DNA from: Ktedonobacterales bacterium
GTDB taxonomy: Bacteria > Chloroflexota > Ktedonobacteria > Ktedonobacterales > JADMIN01
Direction of reading: 5' to 3'
DNA length: 9,651 nucleotides
Assembly: GCA_015478575.1 (NCBI GenBank)
Contig: JADMIN010000053.1
Location: 1-9,651 of the forward strand
A program made the translations under genes and the position numbers. Positions 4,248 through 9,651 of the stretch are shown piece after piece. How positions within the stretch are numbered: the stretch's first letter is position 1; the number at the start of each line of letters is the position of its first letter. The notes below the pieces were generated by a model. It worked only from the letters and a program-made list of their open reading frames with translations, searched no databases and was not told where the DNA came from.

Positions 4248-6239
4248 GTGAGCAACGCACAGGTATGGCACGCGGCGCAAGAGCGCCTACGGCGCGAGAT
4301 GACGCGCGCGCAATTCGAAACCTGGCTGCGGGGAACGCACCTGCGTGCGGCAGACGACGGCGCGACCATACTCAATGTGCGCACCACCTTCGCCAAAGAG
4401 CTGCTGGAGAACCGCTATCGCGAGCGCATCGCCGCGGTGATCGCCGAGGTGACCGGGCGCCCATGCGCCCTACGCATCATGGTGGCACCAGCCACGGTCG
4501 AGAGCCTAGCCGAGGCCGCGCCCGTCACACCGACAGCCGCTACGCGAACGGCTACGCGCCCATCCGCCACGCAGCGCGCCCTGTGCTCCGCCGGGACGCG
4601 GTACGCCCGGCCCAGTCTCTTCGCGCTGGCACAAGAGCCAGAGCGCGCCTCACCAGAGCGCGCCTCACCAGAGCGCGCCTCACCAGAGCGCGCCTCACCA
4701 GAGACGCCTGGAGCGCGCCCGGAGCCAGAGCCGCTCGTGGCGCGCGCGCTGCCACGCGCCACCACCCTCGCCAGCACGCGGCGGCGGGGAGCACCCAGTG
4801 CGAGCGGTCATGGCGGCGAGAAGCGCGCACGAGTACGCGCGGCGGTCGAGCGGTCCCAGATGGGTGCGGCCACCAAGCCACACGAGCCACGCGACCAAGA
4901 GGAGTGGCGGATGCCGCCTAGTGGAGCGCACGGTGACACGATGAGCGGTGGCGTGGACCAGCCTGCGCGCGGCGGGGCGCCCCGCGCGCCCGATGCCACA
5001 GGAGATGAGCCGATGTCTACAGGTGGATATGATGACCCGCGCCCGCCACGTGCCCGCCCCCCGCGTGAGCGACCGGCCACGAGCGGCTCTCCAGAGCGGG
5101 GCGACCCGCCAGCGCTACCGACGCTCGCCCCGACCACACCCGCGGGCGCGGTGAACGCCAGCGCGGTGAACGCCAGCGCGGTGAACGCCAGCGCGGTGAA
5201 CGCCAGCGCGAGTCTCGTACCGGTGCCGCGCCTGAACGCGCGCTACACCTTCGACACCTTCATCGTCGGCAGCACGAATCAACTCGCGCATGCCGCGTCG
5301 CAGGCCGTCGCGGAAGCGCCTGGCCAGGCATATAATCCCCTCTTCCTCTATGGCGACGTGGGCCTCGGCAAGACCCACTTGCTCCATGCCATCGGCCATA
5401 CGGCGATTGAGAACGGGCTGACGGTGCTCTATGTCTCCTCCGCGACATTTACCAACGAAATCATCAACGCGATTCGCTACCGCACCACGGAGGAGTGTCG
5501 CGCGAAATATCGTCTGGTGGATGTCCTGCTCGTTGATGATATCCAGTTCATCGCGGGCAAGGAATCCACTGAAGAGGAATTCTTCCACACGTTTAACAGC
5601 CTCTACGAGAACAGCAAACAGATCGTCATCTGCAGCGACCGGCCGCCCAAAGCCATCGTGAGCCTGGAGGGGCGATTGCGCTCACGTTTCGAGTGGGGGC
5701 TGATTGCCGATATCCAGCCGCCGGAGCTTGAAACGCGCGTGGCCATCTTGCGCGCGAAGGCCGATATGACGCCCTCGCATGTTCCCGATGAGATCCTCAC
5801 CTATCTCGCCAGCAACGTGCAGAGCAACATCCGCGAGCTAGAGGGCAGCTTCAATCGCCTGCTGGCAATCGCACAGCTCCAGGGCAAGCCGCTCACCATC
5901 GAGACAGCGCGGGCCGCCCTCTCCAACCTCGCCACCGATGGCAAGCAGCGCCACGTCGGCACCAGTGAGGTGCTGGGCGCGGTGGCCCAGCACTATCGTA
6001 TTCCCCTGGAGGATCTTCAGGGCAAGCAGCGCGACAAACACATCGTCGTCCCACGCCAGGTCGCCATGTATCTGATGCGCCAGGAGACCGAAGCCTCACT
6101 GCTGGAGATCGGGCAGACACTCGGTGGCCGTGACCACAGCACCGTCCTGCACGGCTGCGAAAAGATCAGCCGCGAGATCAATGAGAATACCGCCCTCCGC
6201 AAGGAAGTGCAGGCGATTCGCCAGCAGCTCTTCGGCTAA
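4248..6239 (+). CDS. dnaA: Chromosomal replication initiator DnaA, with greatly expanded domain II
   Basis: DnaA binds DnaA boxes at oriC, oligomerises with ATP and opens the duplex for DnaB loading. At 663 residues it is far longer than the usual 450 or so. Domain I (about 1-80) begins SNAQVWHAAQERLRREM, with the conserved Trp and the FETWL segment. Domain II (about 81-329) is a Pro/Ala/Arg/Glu/Thr-rich, probably disordered linker holding two pentapeptide arrays (132-151 and 301-320). Domain III (from about 330, NARYTFDTF) is the AAA+ ATPase with Walker A GDVGLGKT (369-376), Walker B VLLVDDIQF (Asp430-Asp431) and the arginine-finger segment GRLRSRFEWGL. Domain IV ends with the DNA-binding signature GGRDHSTV (626-633), where Ser replaces the more common Thr. 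I chose GTG 4248 because AAAGGGA at 4236-4242 precedes it and the product then starts exactly at domain I; in-frame ATGs at 4068, 4179 and 4188 add unrelated residues. It is followed by a phosphatase gene, not dnaN. Confidence 0.96.
   Translation: MSNAQVWHAAQERLRREMTRAQFETWLRGTHLRAADDGATILNVRTTFAKELLENRYRERIAAVIAEVTGRPCALRIMVAPATVESLAEAAPVTPTAATRTATRPSATQRALCSAGTRYARPSLFALAQEPERASPERASPERASPERASPETPGARPEPEPLVARALPRATTLASTRRRGAPSASGHGGEKRARVRAAVERSQMGAATKPHEPRDQEEWRMPPSGAHGDTMSGGVDQPARGGAPRAPDATGDEPMSTGGYDDPRPPRARPPRERPATSGSPERGDPPALPTLAPTTPAGAVNASAVNASAVNASAVNASASLVPVPRLNARYTFDTFIVGSTNQLAHAASQAVAEAPGQAYNPLFLYGDVGLGKTHLLHAIGHTAIENGLTVLYVSSATFTNEIINAIRYRTTEECRAKYRLVDVLLVDDIQFIAGKESTEEEFFHTFNSLYENSKQIVICSDRPPKAIVSLEGRLRSRFEWGLIADIQPPELETRVAILRAKADMTPSHVPDEILTYLASNVQSNIRELEGSFNRLLAIAQLQGKPLTIETARAALSNLATDGKQRHVGTSEVLGAVAQHYRIPLEDLQGKQRDKHIVVPRQVAMYLMRQETEASLLEIGQTLGGRDHSTVLHGCEKISREINENTALRKEVQAIRQQLFG
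4641..4700 (+). repeat. 4 x 15-bp perfect tandem repeat in dnaA (ERASP array)
   Basis: The 15-mer GAGCGCGCCTCACCA is present four times without a mismatch (4641, 4656, 4671, 4686). It is in frame and encodes four Glu-Arg-Ala-Ser-Pro units (DnaA residues 132-151) in the linker domain. The identity of copies at every third position points to recent expansion by slippage rather than ancient conserved peptide repeats. Copy-number changes keep the reading frame. Confidence 0.97.
5148..5207 (+). repeat. 4 x 15-bp perfect tandem repeat in dnaA (AVNAS array)
   Basis: The 15-mer GCGGTGAACGCCAGC is repeated four times without a mismatch (5148, 5163, 5178, 5193). It encodes Ala-Val-Asn-Ala-Ser units (DnaA residues 301-320) just before the AAA+ domain. 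Unit sequence and composition are unrelated to the upstream ERASP array, but unit length (15) and copy number (4) are the same. The array is frame-neutral. Confidence 0.97.
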
Positions 6240-6251
6240 GAAAGTACGCTC

Positions 6252-7088
6252 ATGGATGACTATCAGACCTACCTCCTAGACCTCGATGGCGTGGTGTATC
6301 GCGGCGACCGTCTGCTTCCTGGCGCCCGTGAGCTGGTCGCCTGGCTCGACGCGACAGGACGGCAGGTGGTCTACCTCTCGAACAATTCACTCGCCGCGCC
6401 TGAGGAGGTGGCGGCGAAGCTGACCCGGCTGGGCATGCCGCACCCTGAGGGGCGCGTCCTCACGGCGGGGTGGGCGGCGGTCCAGGCGGTCGCGCGGCGC
6501 TTTCCTGGTGGGCGCGTCTTCGTACTCGCGCTGCCCGCCATCGCTGACCTCGCCCAGCGGGCGGGCTTGCGGCCAGTGGCGATGGATGAGCCAGAGATGC
6601 CCACGCCCGATGCCGTGGTAGTGGGATTAGATCGCAGCCTCACCTATGCTCGTCTGCGCCGGGCGATGCGCGCCATTCTGGCGGGCGCCGCGTTCATCGC
6701 CGTCAATCGCGATCCACGCCTACCAGTGGAGGATGGCTTCGAGCCAGGGACGGGGGCGCTCGTCGCCGCGCTGGAGTGGTCCACCGGGCGCGACGCCGAG
6801 ATGATCGGCAAGCCCGCCCCGGGCATTGTCACCCAAGCCATGCGCCAGGTTGGCGCTCGCCCCGATCAGGTCTTACTGGTGGGCGATGGCCTCGATCTCG
6901 ATATGCCCGCCGGGCACGCGGCGGGCGTCACCACAGCGCTTGTGCTGACGGGGCTTGCCAGCGCCGAACAGGCGCTGGCCGCGACCGGAGAGCGCAAGCC
7001 CGATCTCGTGTTTGCCGATCTGCCCGCCCTGCTCACCGCGGCGCGGGCACGCGCGGAAAGAGGGGGTGGAGCAGCCGGTGGAGCGTGA
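6252..7088 (+). CDS. HAD-superfamily class IIA phosphatase (NagD / p-nitrophenylphosphatase-like)
   Basis: This 278-residue protein has the four HAD motifs: LLDLDGVVYRG with nucleophile Asp10 and general acid Asp12, YLSNNS (motif II; TNNS is more usual), GKPAPGIV with Lys187, and LLVGDGLDLDM with Asp212 and Asp217 (the family often has GDRLDTD, so Gly213 replaces the Arg). The large cap inserted between motifs II and III is the class IIA (C2) type. Known relatives dephosphorylate sugar phosphates, phosphoglycolate or nucleotide monophosphates; the substrate here cannot be told. ATG 6252 lies 12 bases after the dnaA stop, and the only upstream purine run (AAGAAAG) is a weak ribosome-binding site, so translation may be coupled to dnaA. 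The C-terminus ends in an Arg/Gly/Ala-rich tail. No signal peptide is seen; a cytoplasmic enzyme is expected. Confidence 0.92.
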   Translation: MDDYQTYLLDLDGVVYRGDRLLPGARELVAWLDATGRQVVYLSNNSLAAPEEVAAKLTRLGMPHPEGRVLTAGWAAVQAVARRFPGGRVFVLALPAIADLAQRAGLRPVAMDEPEMPTPDAVVVGLDRSLTYARLRRAMRAILAGAAFIAVNRDPRLPVEDGFEPGTGALVAALEWSTGRDAEMIGKPAPGIVTQAMRQVGARPDQVLLVGDGLDLDMPAGHAAGVTTALVLTGLASAEQALAATGERKPDLVFADLPALLTAARARAERGGGAAGGA

Positions 7089-7096
7089 GGCGAGGC

Positions 7097-7126
7097 GGCG
7101 CTGACAGGCCGGAGCGGGCCAGCGCC
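7097..7126 (+). terminator. Terminator-like hairpin after the dnaA-HAD unit
   Basis: GGCGCTG at 7097-7103 pairs perfectly with CAGCGCC at 7120-7126. Inside the loop, GCC 7108-7110 can pair with GGC 7117-7119, giving a long bulged stem that starts nine bases after the HAD stop codon. No T-run follows, so it is not a textbook intrinsic terminator. It may stabilise the 3' end or work with another factor. Confidence 0.35.
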
Positions 7127-7177
7127 ATCATGCGCGCGACGATCTCGGTCGCACCCCAATGAACGGGGATTTCATGC

Positions 7178-7207
7178 TTGCCAAGAGCGTCGGGACTATG
7201 TTAAACT
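7178..7207 (+). promoter_or_regulatory. hppA: Extended -10 promoter for hppA
   Basis: TTGCCA (7178-7183, five of six to TTGACA) and TAAACT (7202-7207, four of six to TATAAT) are 18 bases apart. A TG one base upstream of the -10 (7199-7200) makes an extended -10 element. The start would be near 7214, about 260 bases before the hppA start codon, an unusually long leader for a housekeeping gene. Confidence 0.5.
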
Positions 7208-7256
7208 CGTTGCGTCATGTGCTCTGGCATGTCAGCGTCTGAGACAACCTGCATGG

Positions 7257-7278
7257 CACGCGGGTGGCTTTCCGCGTG
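7257..7278 (+). promoter_or_regulatory. Stem-loop in the hppA leader
   Basis: A perfect seven-base stem (CACGCGG with CCGCGTG) has an eight-base loop (GTGGCTTT). Flanking GCAT 7251-7254 and ATGC 7286-7289 could extend it as an outer stem. It is stable and placed about 45 bases after the likely start of transcription; its function is unknown. Confidence 0.35.
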
Positions 7279-7416
7279 GCCCGGTATGCCCAGGCGTGCG
7301 GTTCCGCGGCGCGCCGGCTACTTTCCCGCCCCCACGTCTGGCGCGGGTATCTCCCACTCTCTGGTTGCGGGTGCGGCGGTGATGGCGTGTGTTCGCGTGT
7401 TCGCGTGGCCCTGCCT

Positions 7417-7434
7417 CAACGCAGCGCAGCGTTG
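7417..7434 (+). promoter_or_regulatory. Stem-loop before the hppA ribosome-binding site
   Basis: CAACGC and GCGTTG form a perfect six-base stem around AGCGCA, ending 20 bases before the AGGAGG ribosome-binding site at 7455-7460. It is followed by two GTCTAG copies at 7434-7439 and 7444-7449. It could influence ribosome access, but nothing here proves regulation. Confidence 0.25.
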
Positions 7435-7472
7435 TCTAGCTCCGTCTAGGTTTCAGGAGGGCGAAGGCAGTC

Positions 7473-9651
<2,179 letters not shown>

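Larger units (their letters stand above)
7089..7472 (+). other. 384-base non-coding stretch between the HAD gene and hppA
   Basis: No convincing gene is seen here: the frames starting at 7217 and 7264 have no family resemblance, and the longer one runs into hppA out of frame. The stretch holds the hairpin at 7097-7126, a likely promoter at 7178-7207, and then a GC-rich leader of about 260 bases with several stems. These are CACGCGG 7257-7263 with CCGCGTG 7272-7278, and CAACGC 7417-7422 with GCGTTG 7429-7434. It also has a tandem 8-mer GTGTTCGC at 7389-7404. I do not recognise a known riboswitch class. Confidence 0.7.

Noticed and set aside
4641..4700. Repeat array as a CRISPR or iteron array
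   Set aside because: The units are directly adjacent with no spacers, keep the dnaA reading frame and do not resemble initiator-binding iterons.

Overview
The window is a GC-rich bacterial chromosome segment carrying ordinary housekeeping and metabolic genes. I see no phage, IS element, CRISPR array, tRNA or rRNA. The gene set fits a high-GC, non-proteobacterial lineage. Chloroflexota is my best guess, from an rRNA methylase followed by a YacP-type NYN nuclease as in Firmicutes, a free-standing Lrp/AsnC ligand-binding domain, a DnaA with a very long linker, and a K+-independent H+-pyrophosphatase. This placement is an inference and could be wrong.

Layout. (1) Bases 1-1247, plus strand: the 3' part of an RlmB/TrmH-family 2'-O-methyltransferase gene, a structured gap of 168 bases, then a NYN-domain (YacP/Rae1-like) RNase gene. 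(2) Bases 1318-3960, minus strand: a three-gene operon read from right to left, with an SDR dehydrogenase (FabG-like), an acyl-CoA ligase and a 92-residue stand-alone AsnC/RAM domain. A good sigma-70-type promoter with a perfect TTGACA -35 box lies at 4046-4074. (3) Bases 3961-4247: a divergent promoter region. (4) Bases 4248-7088, plus strand: dnaA, starting at a GTG, followed 12 bases later by a HAD-IIA sugar-phosphatase-like gene. (5) Bases 7089-7472: a 384-base non-coding stretch with a terminator-like hairpin, a likely promoter and a leader of about 260 bases. (6) From 7473 to the window edge, plus strand: hppA, the membrane H+-translocating pyrophosphatase, lacking only its last few dozen codons.

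How the genes work together. The first pair concerns RNA: ribosome methylation and probable ribosome-linked mRNA cleavage. The minus-strand operon looks like fatty-acid or carboxylic-acid activation plus 3-hydroxyacyl oxidation or reduction, with a small ligand-binding protein that may sense a metabolite. dnaA initiates replication but is not next to dnaN here, and no oriC is visible. hppA uses pyrophosphate, which acyl-CoA ligases and nucleic-acid polymerases release, to pump protons.

I found no clearly new system. The most unusual items are the roughly 250-residue disordered linker of DnaA, which holds two separate perfect 4 x 15-bp in-frame repeat arrays; the micro-ORF and hairpin-rich gap before the NYN gene; the long hppA leader; and an SDR whose catalytic-site signature resembles 3-hydroxyacyl-CoA dehydrogenases more than classical FabG.
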